Assembly (NCBI GenBank): GCA_002270295.1
Contig: NISF01000008.1
Coordinates: forward strand, 124,001 to 188,000
Reading direction: 5' to 3'
DNA from: Enterobacter sp. 10-1
GTDB taxonomy: Bacteria; Pseudomonadota; Gammaproteobacteria; Enterobacterales; Enterobacteriaceae
Length of the DNA stretch: 64,000 nucleotides
The position numbers were made by a program, and so were the translations under genes. Positions within the stretch are counted from its first letter, which is position 1. Each line of letters starts with the position of its first letter. Below are positions 15,597 to 24,074 of this stretch, piece after piece. The notes below the pieces were generated by a model. The model made no database searches. It worked only from the letters and a program-made list of their open reading frames with translations, and was not told the origin of the DNA.

Positions 15597-15959
15597 TCAG
15601 GCGCCGTATTTCTTTTTCCAGGCTTCTACCAGGCGCTCGCCCAGCTCTTCTTTATCCATAAAGCCGAAGCCCAGAACGTTGTAGCCTTCGTTGATAGCGG
15701 TGACGCCTTCATCAACGGAACGCATGCCGTATTTCGCTTTGTAGCCATGTTTGTTTTGCGCGGTGATGGCGCCTGCGCCGCCGCTGCCGCAGAAGGAGAT
15801 ACCAAAGGTGGCATTCTCTGCTTTCATCACGTCGCCCAGCTTCATATCAGCGGCAACGCCCGGAACCACGACTGCACGAGCTCCGGCTTTTTCCGCGCCA
15901 GCGGCAACTTTTTGCCCTTTACCCAGGCGATCGCCAATTACTACGGTGATTTGTTCCAT
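15597..15959 (-). CDS. SFCGS-motif glycine-rich protein (EF_0830 type)
   Basis: A 120-residue protein starting with a Rossmann-like strand (ITVVIGDRLGKG). It carries the signature ISFCGSGGAGAI around Cys57, followed by KAKYGMRSVDEG. It matches the EF_0830/AHA_3911 family. The Cys-Gly-rich loop recalls phosphate- or nucleotide-binding loops and, loosely, the Cys loop of EIIB proteins, but no homology to EIIB is claimed. A similar glycine-rich Cys loop is present, as I recall, in E. coli YhfU, which also sits beside a large membrane protein and a PRD protein. AGGAG precedes the ATG by seven bases. Confidence 0.75.
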   Translation of the reverse strand: MEQITVVIGDRLGKGQKVAAGAEKAGARAVVVPGVAADMKLGDVMKAENATFGISFCGSGGAGAITAQNKHGYKAKYGMRSVDEGVTAINEGYNVLGFGFMDKEELGERLVEAWKKKYGA

Positions 15960-15969
15960 TTTTAGCTCC

Positions 15970-16308
15970 TTACAGGTTTTCTTTAGCGACTTCGAAGTGG
16001 ACCGACAGCAGCCAGGACTCTTCCTCTGGCAGGTTGCCGAATTGCGCGACCACTTCGCGAGCCAGCATCATTGAATCTTCTGAAATCTCTTCAAACAGGC
16101 TGGCATCCACTTCCGGCAGCGGCTCGCCGCTAATTGACCGGTGGGCCATAGCCCGCACGTGGGAGGTCAGCATCTGCTCCTGGACGGCGTTGGGGATGAT
16201 GTTACGGCGACCTAGCAGGGTATAAACCTGCTGCAGCATCTTCTCAGCCAGCTGCTCGGTTTGCGTTGCCTGCTCCCCTACGTCGTGTGTTACCGCTCCG
16301 TTATTCAC
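15970..16308 (-). CDS. Small PRD-domain protein (EF_0829 type)
   Basis: A 112-residue protein that is essentially one PTS regulation domain, with histidines in the segment TSHVRAMAHRS and at VHFEVAKENL. It has no DNA-binding domain. I choose the GTG at 16308, preceded by GGGGTAAG. An upstream ATG at 16425 would add a basic tail unlike PRD proteins and would run through the promoter-region palindrome. It fits the EF_0829/AHA_3910 family. It leads the operon and is followed by the SFCGS gene ten bases later. It may sense PTS phosphorylation or modulate the large PRD regulator or the membrane system. Confidence 0.7.
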   Translation of the reverse strand: MNNGAVTHDVGEQATQTEQLAEKMLQQVYTLLGRRNIIPNAVQEQMLTSHVRAMAHRSISGEPLPEVDASLFEEISEDSMMLAREVVAQFGNLPEEESWLLSVHFEVAKENL

Positions 16309-16377
16309 TTGTCTTACCCCGTTGATGTCTCTGGGGACAAAACTAACGCCGGGGGGGAGGAGTTTGTAGCGAGTTGT

Positions 16378-16397
16378 TTTCCACTTCGAAGTGGAAA
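16378..16397. promoter_or_regulatory. Perfect 20-base palindrome, putative operator
   Basis: TTTCCACTTCGAAGTGGAAA is a perfect palindrome 70 bases upstream of the first gene of the EF_0829-type operon. Its place in the promoter region makes it the best candidate for the binding site of the operon's PRD regulator, or of another dimeric protein. Confidence 0.6.
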
Positions 16398-16461
16398 GGC
16401 GGACGGACGATGCGATCCATTGCACAGAATTGGCGTAAATTTGCTATTTTCGGCAAAACGG

Positions 16462-16477
16462 CGTGATGAGAATCACA
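16462..16477. promoter_or_regulatory. CRP-like site upstream of the EF_0829-type operon
   Basis: On the minus strand this reads TGTGATTCTCATCACG, matching the CRP consensus TGTGA-N6-TCACA at nine of ten positions. It lies about 155 bases before the GTG start. I could not fix a convincing -10/-35 pair. The rest of 16309-16609 (about 300 bases) contains only the palindrome and the 3' flank of cybC. Confidence 0.6.
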
Positions 16478-16609
16478 AGATTGCGATTTAACTGGCGACC
16501 GGAAGCGGCCGAACCGGCGGCGGAGAAGAGAAGTAAACTGTGACAGGGGTTGGGTTTTATGCGCAGACGAAATGCAGGAGGTACCGGCTGATACCTCCTG
16601 GAAAAGAAC

Positions 16610-16999
16610 TTAACGGTACTTCTGGTGGTAGGTATTACGGGTGGCTTTGAACTCTTCCGCAGCGGCCTGCGCTTCTTTGACCTTGCCTTCATTGGCCAGC
16701 TTCAGGGCGCCGTCAATCTGGCCAATCAGAATATCGAGGCCGTGGCGGTAGTCCTTCATCTCCGCGCTGTCCGCTGCTTTGCCTTCCAGCTTCGGCGGGG
16801 TCTCTTTCTGCGCATTGACGGCGGCGTCGCGCATCTTCGTCAGCGCCGCTTTTTGCTCACCGGCATCAGAGGTCTTCTGTACCACCTGCAGATTTTGCGC
16901 AATGGTGTCCATATCCTCACCGAGATCGGCGGCAAACGCCGACGCTGAACCCATCGCCAGGGCTGAGACAGCCAGCACTGCTAACAGTTTTTTACGCAT
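16610..16999 (-). CDS. cybC: Soluble cytochrome b562
   Basis: A 129-residue periplasmic cytochrome b562. A 23-residue signal peptide (core [13 protein letters not shown], ending AFA) precedes a 106-residue four-helix bundle. The haem ligands are present: Met7 in mature ADLGEDM and His102 in the final TYHQKYR. AGGAAGTGAGC precedes the ATG. In E. coli it neighbours nrdG directly. Here the ten-gene catabolic operon separates them. Its electron-transfer role is not settled even in E. coli. Confidence 0.95.
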   Translation of the reverse strand: MRKKLLAVLAVSALAMGSASAFAADLGEDMDTIAQNLQVVQKTSDAGEQKAALTKMRDAAVNAQKETPPKLEGKAADSAEMKDYRHGLDILIGQIDGALKLANEGKVKEAQAAAEEFKATRNTYHQKYR

Positions 17000-17110
17000 T
17001 GCTCACTTCCTTTTTTATTATTTAAGCATAAGGAAAAGGCGCCACCTGGGCGCCCTTCTATACCCGTTATTCTTCAAGCCGCAGCCTGAACAATCCGGTA
17101 AAACACGCCG

Positions 17111-18463
17111 TTATTGCCCGGCGATTTTCATCTCTGGCAGCAGCACGGAACCACACTGGATATTGCTGCGCATTTCGATATCGTCGGCAACGGTCACGAT
17201 ATTACGCCACATATCTTTCAGATTTCCGGCGATGGTGATTTCGCTTACCGGATACTGAATTTCGCCATTCTCAACCCAGAAGCCGGATGCGCCGCGTGAG
17301 TAATCGCCGGTAACGCCACTGACACCCTGCCCCATCAGTTCGGTGACGACAAGTCCGGTGCCCATCTCTTTAAGCAACTTTTCAAAACTCAGGCCGCGGC
17401 CGTTGATTCGCCAGTTGTGAATGCCGCCCGCGTGGCCGGTGCTCTTCATGCCCAGCTTGCGCGCCGAGTAGTTGGTCAGCAGCCACTGCGTCAGAATGCC
17501 GTCCTTAATGATATCGCGACGCTCCGTACGCACGCCTTCGCTGTCGAACGGCGTTGACGCCAGCCCTTTCAGCAGATGCGGATGCTCCTCAATGGTCAGC
17601 CAGTCCGGCAGGATCCGGGTGCCGAGCGCGTCAAGCAGGAAGGTCGATTTACGGTACACCGCGCCGCCGGCAATCGCCCCGACCAGGTGACCAAACAGCC
17701 CGGTCGCCACTTCATTGGCAAAAATCACCGGCGCCTTCATCGTCGAGAGCTTGCGCGGCGCCAGGCGCGAGAGGGTGCGGCGGGCGCACTCGTCGCCCAC
17801 CCACTCCGGCGACTGCAAATCTTCAATCGCGCGGCCGATGGTATAAGCGTAATCACGCTCCATATCGCCGTTTTCTTCCGCGATAACGCAGCTGGACAGC
17901 GAATGGCGGGTTGAGCAGTAGCCCTGCAGCATTCCGTGGCTGTTGCCGAATACCTTGATGCCGTAGTGGCTGTTGAAGCTGCCGCCTTCGGTGTTGGTGA
18001 TGCGCTTATCGGCCTGCAGCGCCACCTGTTCGGCGCGGGCGGCCAGCTCGATCGCCCGATCCGGGCTCACTTCCGCCGGGTGGAACAGGTCAAGATCCGG
18101 GGCGTCAAAGGCCAGCAGCTCTTTATCGGCAACGCCGGCGAACGGGTCCGGCGAGGTATAGCGGGCAATGTCCAGCGCCGCCTGCACCGTGCGGGCAATC
18201 GCCTGCGGGCTAAGATCGGTTGAGGAAGCGCTGCCCTTGCGATGCTGATGATAAACGGTGATGCCTAAGGCGCCATCGCTATTAAATTCTACGTTCTCCA
18301 CCTCGCCGTAGCGGGTGCTGACGCTGATGCCGGTGGTTTTGCTGACGGAGACTTCCGCACCGTCTGATTTACCTGCCGCCAGTTCCAGCGCCGTGGTCAC
18401 GGCCTCTTCCAGCGCCTTACGCTGCTGTGCAACTTGAGAGATGACTTTCATCGCTAATGCCAT
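17111..18463 (-). CDS. pmbA: TldE/PmbA metalloprotease subunit
   Basis: A 450-residue member of the TldD/TldE family, colinear with E. coli PmbA (TldE). With TldD it forms a cytoplasmic heterodimeric protease that processes microcin B17 and trims the CcdA antitoxin. TldD, not this subunit, carries the metal site. The start at 18463 gives the E. coli N-terminus [10 protein letters not shown]. An upstream ATG would add 23 residues with no match. The ribosome site is poor. It is divergent from yjgA, as in E. coli. Confidence 0.96.
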   Translation of the reverse strand: MALAMKVISQVAQQRKALEEAVTTALELAAGKSDGAEVSVSKTTGISVSTRYGEVENVEFNSDGALGITVYHQHRKGSASSTDLSPQAIARTVQAALDIARYTSPDPFAGVADKELLAFDAPDLDLFHPAEVSPDRAIELAARAEQVALQADKRITNTEGGSFNSHYGIKVFGNSHGMLQGYCSTRHSLSSCVIAEENGDMERDYAYTIGRAIEDLQSPEWVGDECARRTLSRLAPRKLSTMKAPVIFANEVATGLFGHLVGAIAGGAVYRKSTFLLDALGTRILPDWLTIEEHPHLLKGLASTPFDSEGVRTERRDIIKDGILTQWLLTNYSARKLGMKSTGHAGGIHNWRINGRGLSFEKLLKEMGTGLVVTELMGQGVSGVTGDYSRGASGFWVENGEIQYPVSEITIAGNLKDMWRNIVTVADDIEMRSNIQCGSVLLPEMKIAGQ

Positions 18464-18558
18464 AATGTAGGAAGGAGTTAATTGAAGTCTAACAGAGAAC
18501 CGTTTTTCAGTGCGCGCCTTAACTGGTAACATTAGCCTCTTTTTTTAAGGAGCCTGAG

Positions 18559-19110
18559 ATGACAAAGCAGCCCGATGACTGGCTCGACGACGTTCCCGGT
18601 GATGACGTCGAAGATGAAGACGATGAAATTATCTGGGTCAGTAAAAGTGAAATTAAGCGTGACGCCGAAGAACTGAAGCGTCTTGGCGCAGAACTGGTAG
18701 AGCTGGGGAAAAACGCGCTGGATAAGATCCCGCTCGATACCGACCTGCGCGACGCCATTGAACTCGCCCAACGGATCAAGAAAGAGGGCCGTCGCCGCCA
18801 GATGCAGCTGATTGGCAAAATGCTGCGCAGCCGCGACGTTGACCCTATTCGCCAGGCGCTGGACAAGCTGAAGAACCGCCACAACCAGCAGGTTGCGCTG
18901 TTCCATAAGCTGGAGATGATCCGCGACCGCCTGATTGCCGATGGCGATGACGCGGTACCGGAAGTGCTGAACCTGTGGCCGGAAGCTGACCGTCAGCAGC
19001 TGCGTTCGCTGATCCGTAACGCGCAAAAAGAGAAAGAAGGCAACAAGCCGCCGAAGTCCGCGCGCCTGATCTTCCAGTACCTGCGTGAACTGGCCGAAGG
19101 CGAAAGCTAA
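18559..19110 (+). CDS. darP: Ribosome-associated protein YjgA/DarP
   Basis: A 183-residue, strongly charged protein (acidic N-terminus [18 protein letters not shown], then basic helices) matching E. coli YjgA, renamed DarP, a late 50S-subunit assembly factor. It stands 95 bases from pmbA on the opposite strand, as in E. coli, with AAGGAG upstream of the ATG. Length and composition agree with the family. Confidence 0.94.
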   Translation: MTKQPDDWLDDVPGDDVEDEDDEIIWVSKSEIKRDAEELKRLGAELVELGKNALDKIPLDTDLRDAIELAQRIKKEGRRRQMQLIGKMLRSRDVDPIRQALDKLKNRHNQQVALFHKLEMIRDRLIADGDDAVPEVLNLWPEADRQQLRSLIRNAQKEKEGNKPPKSARLIFQYLRELAEGES

Positions 19111-19127
19111 TTCCGCTGCCGCCCGCC

Positions 19128-19213
19128 TGATTTTCCCGCAGGCGGCGCGCCTGTCCGGGCTACCTGATAACGTTTAACCTGTAGCCCGGCATGCGTACGC
19201 TACGCATTGCCGG
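19128..19213. repeat. Cluster of palindromic repeats after darP
   Basis: Three inverted repeats follow each other: CCGCCTG/CAGGCGG near 19128-19144, CCGGGCTAC/GTAGCCCGG (19155-19189) and CCGGCATGCGTA/TACGCATTGCCGG (19186-19213). The GTAGCCCGG core is shared with 369-418, so these look like REP-type units. The remaining 19214-19601 is A/T-rich towards its end and carries no gene that I trust. Confidence 0.55.
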
Positions 19214-19601
19214 AAAGGTTATCTTTCCCAACGCCGCGCCCCTGGGCGCTCCCCCTGTTCAGCCTCTGTTCAGCCACCCTTTGCTCTCGTTTTGCTCTCC
19301 TTTTGCTCCCCCTTGCGCTTTTATCCGGCTGACGCGCCGTTCTGCTGCTCGTCAGAGGACGCGGTTTTTCCGCCGCGTCTGCTGCCCATAAAAGCTGAAT
19401 CGTTAAAGCTAACTATGTTTAAATTCACATTTTTTCGGCAATAATAATAAAAACTTGCATTAAAATAGGACTAAAGTCGCAGTTAAAAACAGCAAATCGC
19501 GCATATTCTCACCAGGTGAGGCACTTCACATTTTCATCAGCCGCTAGCCATTAGATTTCCCTTATTGATAACAATATCGATTCAGCAAAAAGGGACGAAA
19601 A

Positions 19602-20810
19602 ATGAAAAAAATAGTAGCGTTGACCGCAGTAGCGATGATGTTCTCTGGGCAAGTCGCGGCAAAAACCTGGGTGCTGACAAGCGCTGAAAGCAGCATAGAG
19701 AAAGGAAACTGGCAGGTAAGCAGTGACCAGCTGAAGATAAAAGATCGCCATTTCAGCATAGAGCAAAAAGTCCTTCATGGCGGCAAGCAGGAGGGCAGTA
19801 AAGTTATCGTTATTCGCAGCCAGGACGGCCTGACTATCGCTCTCAGCCCGACTCGCGGGATGAATTTACTTAAAATCGAAGGTTTCGGCACGCGAATGGG
19901 CTGGGACTCACCGGTCAAAGAGGTGGTTAATCCGGCCTTTATTAATCTGGAAAGCCGCAACGGGCTGGGCTGGCTGGAAGGTTTCAATGAGATGATGGTG
20001 CGCTGCGGCTACGAATGGACCGGCCACCCGGTCACCGCCGACGGGCAGATTTATACCCTGCACGGCAAAGCCGGGAACACGCCGGCATCGCAGGTCGAGG
20101 TTGAGGTTGCCGATAGCGCGCCGTATGAAATTCGCGTTCGCGGGCTGGTGAAGGAAAGCACCTTCAAAAAAGCCGATTTGCAGACCATGACCGAGCTGCG
20201 CTACGTGCCCGGCAGCAACAGCTTCAGCCTGCACGATGTCTTAACCAACCACGCCGATTATCCGCATGATTATCAGATCATTTACCACAGCAATTTCGGT
20301 ACGCCGATTCTGGAAGAAGGCGCGCGTTTTCTCGCGCCGATGGCCAGCATCAGCCCGTTCAACGACTATGCCAAAGCCGGTTTGAAAACGTGGCAAACCT
20401 ATGCCGGCCCGACCAAAGATTTTGACGAGATGGTATTTAATATTCAGCCGCTGTCCGATGACCATCACCAAACGCTGGCGGCGGTGGTTAACAAGGCTGG
20501 CGATAAAGGGGCGTCGATTCAGTTTGATACCCGCCAGCTGCCGGTCCTGACGCTGTGGAAAAACACCGACAGCCAAAAACAGGGCTATGTCACCGGCATT
20601 GAGCCAGGCACCAGCTATGCCTATCCGGTCACCGTTGAGCGCGAGCAGAAACGCGTGAAGCAGCTGCAGCCAGGAGCCAGCGCGCAGTTTGATCTGACCT
20701 ATACCCTGCTGCACAACAATAAGCAGGTTGCCGACGTTGAGCAGAGAATTGCGGCAATCCAGGGCGACGCGAAGGTCGCGGAAAACGAAGCGCCGATCGC
20801 CAAAGAGTAA
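19602..20810 (+). CDS. Secreted DUF4432 / aldose-1-epimerase-like protein
   Basis: A 402-residue protein with a signal peptide (MKKIVALTAVAMMFSG core, cleavage likely after QVAA) and a beta-sandwich of the galactose-mutarotase-like DUF4432 family. Visible motifs include LSPTRGMNLLKI, GWLEGFNEMMVRCG, LHGKAGNTPA and YHSNFGTPILEEGARF. These proteins bind or epimerise carbohydrates, and the substrate is unknown. The gene and the GNAT gene after it separate yjgA from mpl, which adjoin in E. coli, so this is an accessory insertion. The upstream region is more A/T-rich than its surroundings. AAAGGGACG precedes the ATG. Confidence 0.75.
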   Translation: MKKIVALTAVAMMFSGQVAAKTWVLTSAESSIEKGNWQVSSDQLKIKDRHFSIEQKVLHGGKQEGSKVIVIRSQDGLTIALSPTRGMNLLKIEGFGTRMGWDSPVKEVVNPAFINLESRNGLGWLEGFNEMMVRCGYEWTGHPVTADGQIYTLHGKAGNTPASQVEVEVADSAPYEIRVRGLVKESTFKKADLQTMTELRYVPGSNSFSLHDVLTNHADYPHDYQIIYHSNFGTPILEEGARFLAPMASISPFNDYAKAGLKTWQTYAGPTKDFDEMVFNIQPLSDDHHQTLAAVVNKAGDKGASIQFDTRQLPVLTLWKNTDSQKQGYVTGIEPGTSYAYPVTVEREQKRVKQLQPGASAQFDLTYTLLHNNKQVADVEQRIAAIQGDAKVAENEAPIAKE

Positions 20811-20826
20811 CCTTACGCCGGCGCTG

Positions 20827-20890
20827 CTCCCGGGCCTCCGGGAGAGACGGCGCCCGCACCGCACATCACCTTCCCGGCGCCAGCGCCGGG
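20827..20890. terminator. Hairpins between convergent DUF4432 and GNAT genes
   Basis: Two GC-rich stem-loops lie between the convergent genes: CTCCCGG/CCGGGAG (20827-20844) and CCCGGCGC/GCGCCGGG (20873-20890). T-runs are weak, so termination is inferred from position. Confidence 0.45.
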
Positions 20891-20898
20891 ATATCGGC

Positions 20899-21420
20899 TT
20901 AGGCCATCACCACCTGGCGTAGCTGCTGCGCAAAGCGCTGGTACTGCGCTTCGTCAATCGCCTGCGGGTAGCTCAGCACCATCAGCGCATGATCGGCGAT
21001 GCCGCAATGATAGGTCGGGTGGCTATGCGGCCACGGGTTATCGCTAAAACCCATCGTGACATAAAACTGCAGGCGCCTGCGGGCGATTTCCGTGGTGAGC
21101 GGATCGATCTCGAGGATGGTCAGCGGCGCACGCTTAAGTATTTCCGCCAGCAGACGCTTGCCGTAGCCGCGCGAGCGCAGGCTGTCGTCGATCGCCAGAT
21201 GCTCAATGTAGCCATAGTCCGCAAACTGCCAGCTGCCGCTCAGCCCGATAAACTCCCCCTCATCAAACCACGCCTCCAGCGCGTAGTGCGGATCGCGCAG
21301 CGCGCGCTGTTTAGCCAGCGGCTCACGCTGCTCGTGCCAGGGAAAAGCCTTGACGTACAGCGCGTCGAGCGCGGGGAAATGCGGCGAATCGGTCGAGGTC
21401 AGTTTTTCAGAAGTGAGCAT
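20899..21420 (-). CDS. GNAT-family N-acetyltransferase
   Basis: A 173-residue GNAT acetyltransferase. The acetyl-CoA-binding motif is visible as IDDSLRSRGYGKRLL, preceded by the strand IEHLA and followed by LEIDPLTTEIARRRLQFYVTMGF, which is typical of motif B. The ATG at 21420 is preferred over a TTG four codons earlier. The acceptor is unknown. It lies just downstream of mpl in the same direction but 62 bases away, and convergent with the DUF4432 gene. It is not in E. coli K-12 at this place. Confidence 0.78.
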   Translation of the reverse strand: MLTSEKLTSTDSPHFPALDALYVKAFPWHEQREPLAKQRALRDPHYALEAWFDEGEFIGLSGSWQFADYGYIEHLAIDDSLRSRGYGKRLLAEILKRAPLTILEIDPLTTEIARRRLQFYVTMGFSDNPWPHSHPTYHCGIADHALMVLSYPQAIDEAQYQRFAQQLRQVVMA

Positions 21421-21482
21421 GACAAAATCCAAATAGCAAAAAATCTGCCCTCACGCGGAGGGCAAAGAGACGATCGTCGGGA

Positions 21483-22856
21483 TTATTCTGCCGCAGCCGC
21501 CTTACTGGCCAGCTTATCCAGCAGCTTCTGATGAATGCCGCCGAAGCCGCCGTTGCTCATCACCAGAATGTGGTCGCCCGGATGGGCGGTTTTGATAATC
21601 ATATCCACCAGCACATCGACATCAGCGCTCCAGTGAGCAGGCTGCACGCAGGCTTCAGCCACCTCGGCGACCTGCCACGGAATATGCTGCGGCTGGAGCA
21701 GGAACACTTCATCCGCGCGGCCCAGCGACGGCGCCAGATCGTCTTTGCAGACGCCCATTTTCATGGTGTTCGAGCGCGGTTCGAGCACCGCCAGAATGCG
21801 GGCGGTGCCGCCAACCTTACCGCGCAGCGCCTGCAGCGTCGCCAGGATCGCCGTCGGGTGATGGGCAAAATCGTCGTACACGGTGACGCCGTTCGCTTCG
21901 CCGCGCAGCTCAAGGCGGCGACGGGCGTTGATAAAACCGCCCAGCGCGTTGGCGGCGTCCGCCGGCACCACGCCGACGTGGCGGGCGGCGGCAATCGCCA
22001 TCAGGCCGTTGTGCATATTATGCTCGCCGACCAGCGCCCACTTCACTTCCCCGACCTTCTCGCCGTCAAGCCAGACTTCCCACTGCGAGGCGTCGGTGTT
22101 GAGCTTTTTCGCCTGCCAGTGGCCCTGCTCGCCGACCAGCTCCTGCTCGCTCCAGCAGCCCATCGCCATAGTCTGTTTCAGGTTGATGTCGTTTTCCGGC
22201 AGAATAATTTTGCCCTGACCCGGGACAATGCGCACCAGATGATGGAACTGCTTCTGGATAGCCTTCAGGTCATCAAAGATATCCGCGTGATCGAACTCAA
22301 GGTTATTGAGGATCAGGGTTCGCGGGCAGTAGTGAACAAATTTCGAACGCTTATCAAAGAAAGCGCAGTCATATTCATCCGCTTCGATAACAAAGAACGG
22401 GCTGTCGCCCAGACGCGCGGAGACCTCGAAATTACCCGGCACGCCGCCAATCACAAAGCCGGGCTTATAGCCGCAGGCTTCGAGGATCCAGGTCGCCATG
22501 CCGGCGGTCGTCGTTTTGCCGTGGGTGCCCGCCACCGCCACAACCCAGCGATCGCGCAGGACGAAATCATGCAGCCACTGCGGGCCGGACATGTACGGAA
22601 TGTTGTTTTCCAGCACCGCTTCGACGCACGGATTGCCGCGCGTCATCGCGTTACCGATGATCACCAGATCCGGCCGAGGCTCCAGCTGGCTGGCGTCATA
22701 TCCTTGAATTAGATCGATACCCTGGCTTTCCAGCAGGGTGCTCATCGGCGGATAGACGTTAGCATCCGACCCCGTTACCTCATGACCGAGGGAACGCGCC
22801 AGCATCGCCAGCCCCCCCATAAACGTGCCACAGATACCTAAAATATGAATGCGCAT
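21483..22856 (-). CDS. mpl: UDP-MurNAc:L-Ala-gamma-D-Glu-mDap ligase
   Basis: A 457-residue Mur-ligase-family enzyme for peptidoglycan recycling. It joins recovered murein tripeptide to UDP-N-acetylmuramate, in the cytoplasm. The ATP loop GTHGKTTT is at 110-117. The N-terminus MRIHILGICGTFMGG and the family motifs EADEYDCAFFDKRSKF and LEFDHADIF are as in E. coli Mpl, and the length is the same. It is divergent from fbp, as in E. coli. Confidence 0.97.
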   Translation of the reverse strand: MRIHILGICGTFMGGLAMLARSLGHEVTGSDANVYPPMSTLLESQGIDLIQGYDASQLEPRPDLVIIGNAMTRGNPCVEAVLENNIPYMSGPQWLHDFVLRDRWVVAVAGTHGKTTTAGMATWILEACGYKPGFVIGGVPGNFEVSARLGDSPFFVIEADEYDCAFFDKRSKFVHYCPRTLILNNLEFDHADIFDDLKAIQKQFHHLVRIVPGQGKIILPENDINLKQTMAMGCWSEQELVGEQGHWQAKKLNTDASQWEVWLDGEKVGEVKWALVGEHNMHNGLMAIAAARHVGVVPADAANALGGFINARRRLELRGEANGVTVYDDFAHHPTAILATLQALRGKVGGTARILAVLEPRSNTMKMGVCKDDLAPSLGRADEVFLLQPQHIPWQVAEVAEACVQPAHWSADVDVLVDMIIKTAHPGDHILVMSNGGFGGIHQKLLDKLASKAAAAE

Positions 22857-23031
22857 TCGTCACTTCCCTCTTTAATCTGGCGCACATTTTACCCTTATGT
22901 TCGGCATCAGAGAAATGCATTTCAGGCGAATCCGTTTTTTGCTGGCGCGATTCACCTGTGCGTATTTTTTTTATTCTTTGTTAAGATTGTTGCGTTCGTT
23001 TTACTTCACATAAACATGCAGGGAACGGGTT

Positions 23032-24030
23032 ATGAAAACGTTAGGTGAATTTATTGTCGAAAAGCAGCACGAGTTCTCCCACGCAACCGGCGAGCTAACT
23101 GCTTTGTTGTCGGCGATAAAACTAGGCGCCAAGATCATCCACCGCGATATCAACAAGGCCGGTCTGGTCGATATCCTGGGTGCCAGCGGTGCTGAAAACG
23201 TCCAGGGCGAGGTGCAGCAAAAACTCGATCTGTTCGCCAATGAAAAATTGAAGGCCGCACTGCGAGCGCGCGATATTGTTGCCGGGATCGCCTCTGAAGA
23301 AGAAGACGAAATCGTCGTCTTTGAAGGCTGCGAACACGCAAAATACGTGGTGCTCATGGACCCGCTGGATGGTTCCTCTAACATCGACGTTAACGTCTCT
23401 GTCGGGACTATCTTCTCCATCTACCGTCGCATAACCCCGGTCGGAACGCCGGTCACCGTCGAAGATTTCCTGCAGCCGGGCAGTAAACAGGTCGCCGCAG
23501 GCTACGTGGTTTACGGCTCCTCCACGATGCTGGTTTATACCACCGGCTGTGGCGTTCATGCCTTCACCTACGATCCTTCTCTTGGCGTATTCTGCCTCTC
23601 TCAGGAGCGCATGCGCTTCCCGGAGAAAGGCAATACCTACTCCATCAACGAAGGCAACTACATCAAATTCCCGATGGGCGTGAAGAAGTACATTAAGTTT
23701 TGCCAGGAAGAGGATCTCGGGACCCAGCGCCCCTACACCTCGCGCTATATCGGCTCCCTGGTGGCGGATTTCCACCGTAATCTGCTGAAAGGCGGCATTT
23801 ATCTCTACCCGAGCACCGCCAGCCACCCGGAAGGGAAGCTGCGCCTGCTGTACGAATGCAACCCGATGGCGTTCCTCGCCGAGCAGGCGGGCGGTAAGGC
23901 CAGCGACGGTAAAGAGCGTATTCTCGATATCATCCCGGTAAGCCTGCACCAGCGTCGCTCCTTCTTCGTCGGCAACAACCATATGGTTGAAGACGTCGAA
24001 AACTTCATTAAAGAGTTCCCGGACGCATAA
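23032..24030 (+). CDS. fbp: Fructose-1,6-bisphosphatase, class I
   Basis: A 332-residue gluconeogenic phosphatase converting fructose 1,6-bisphosphate to fructose 6-phosphate. The metal and substrate motif [10 protein letters not shown] is at 110-119, the acidic loop SEEEDEIV lies at 89-96, and [15 protein letters not shown] follows as in E. coli Fbp. The start follows GGAACGGGTT. It is divergent from mpl and ends at a strong terminator shared with the convergent ytfQRT-yjfF operon. Confidence 0.97.
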   Translation: MKTLGEFIVEKQHEFSHATGELTALLSAIKLGAKIIHRDINKAGLVDILGASGAENVQGEVQQKLDLFANEKLKAALRARDIVAGIASEEEDEIVVFEGCEHAKYVVLMDPLDGSSNIDVNVSVGTIFSIYRRITPVGTPVTVEDFLQPGSKQVAAGYVVYGSSTMLVYTTGCGVHAFTYDPSLGVFCLSQERMRFPEKGNTYSINEGNYIKFPMGVKKYIKFCQEEDLGTQRPYTSRYIGSLVADFHRNLLKGGIYLYPSTASHPEGKLRLLYECNPMAFLAEQAGGKASDGKERILDIIPVSLHQRRSFFVGNNHMVEDVENFIKEFPDA

Positions 24031-24043
24031 CGCCCCCTGACTT

Positions 24044-24066
24044 CCCCTCTCGCCCGGCGAGAGGGG
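24044..24066. terminator. Terminator between fbp and yjfF
   Basis: CCCCTCTCGC pairs perfectly with GCGAGAGGGG around a three-base loop, followed by ATTTTA. It lies between convergent genes and begins 13 bases after the fbp stop. Confidence 0.75.
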
Positions 24067-24074
24067 ATTTTACG

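Noticed and set aside
16309-16425. Longer version of the small PRD protein starting at 16425
   Set aside because: The added residues are basic and unlike the family, and the frame would pass through the regulatory palindrome. GTG at 16308 fits better.
16431-16446. TTGGC-GTAAATT-TGCT, resembling a sigma-54 promoter near the PRD operon
   Set aside because: The GG to GC spacing is one base short and it faces away from the operon.
19191-19391. Small frame in the darP-DUF4432 spacer
   Set aside because: It starts inside a REP-like palindrome, has no ribosome site and shows no family resemblance.
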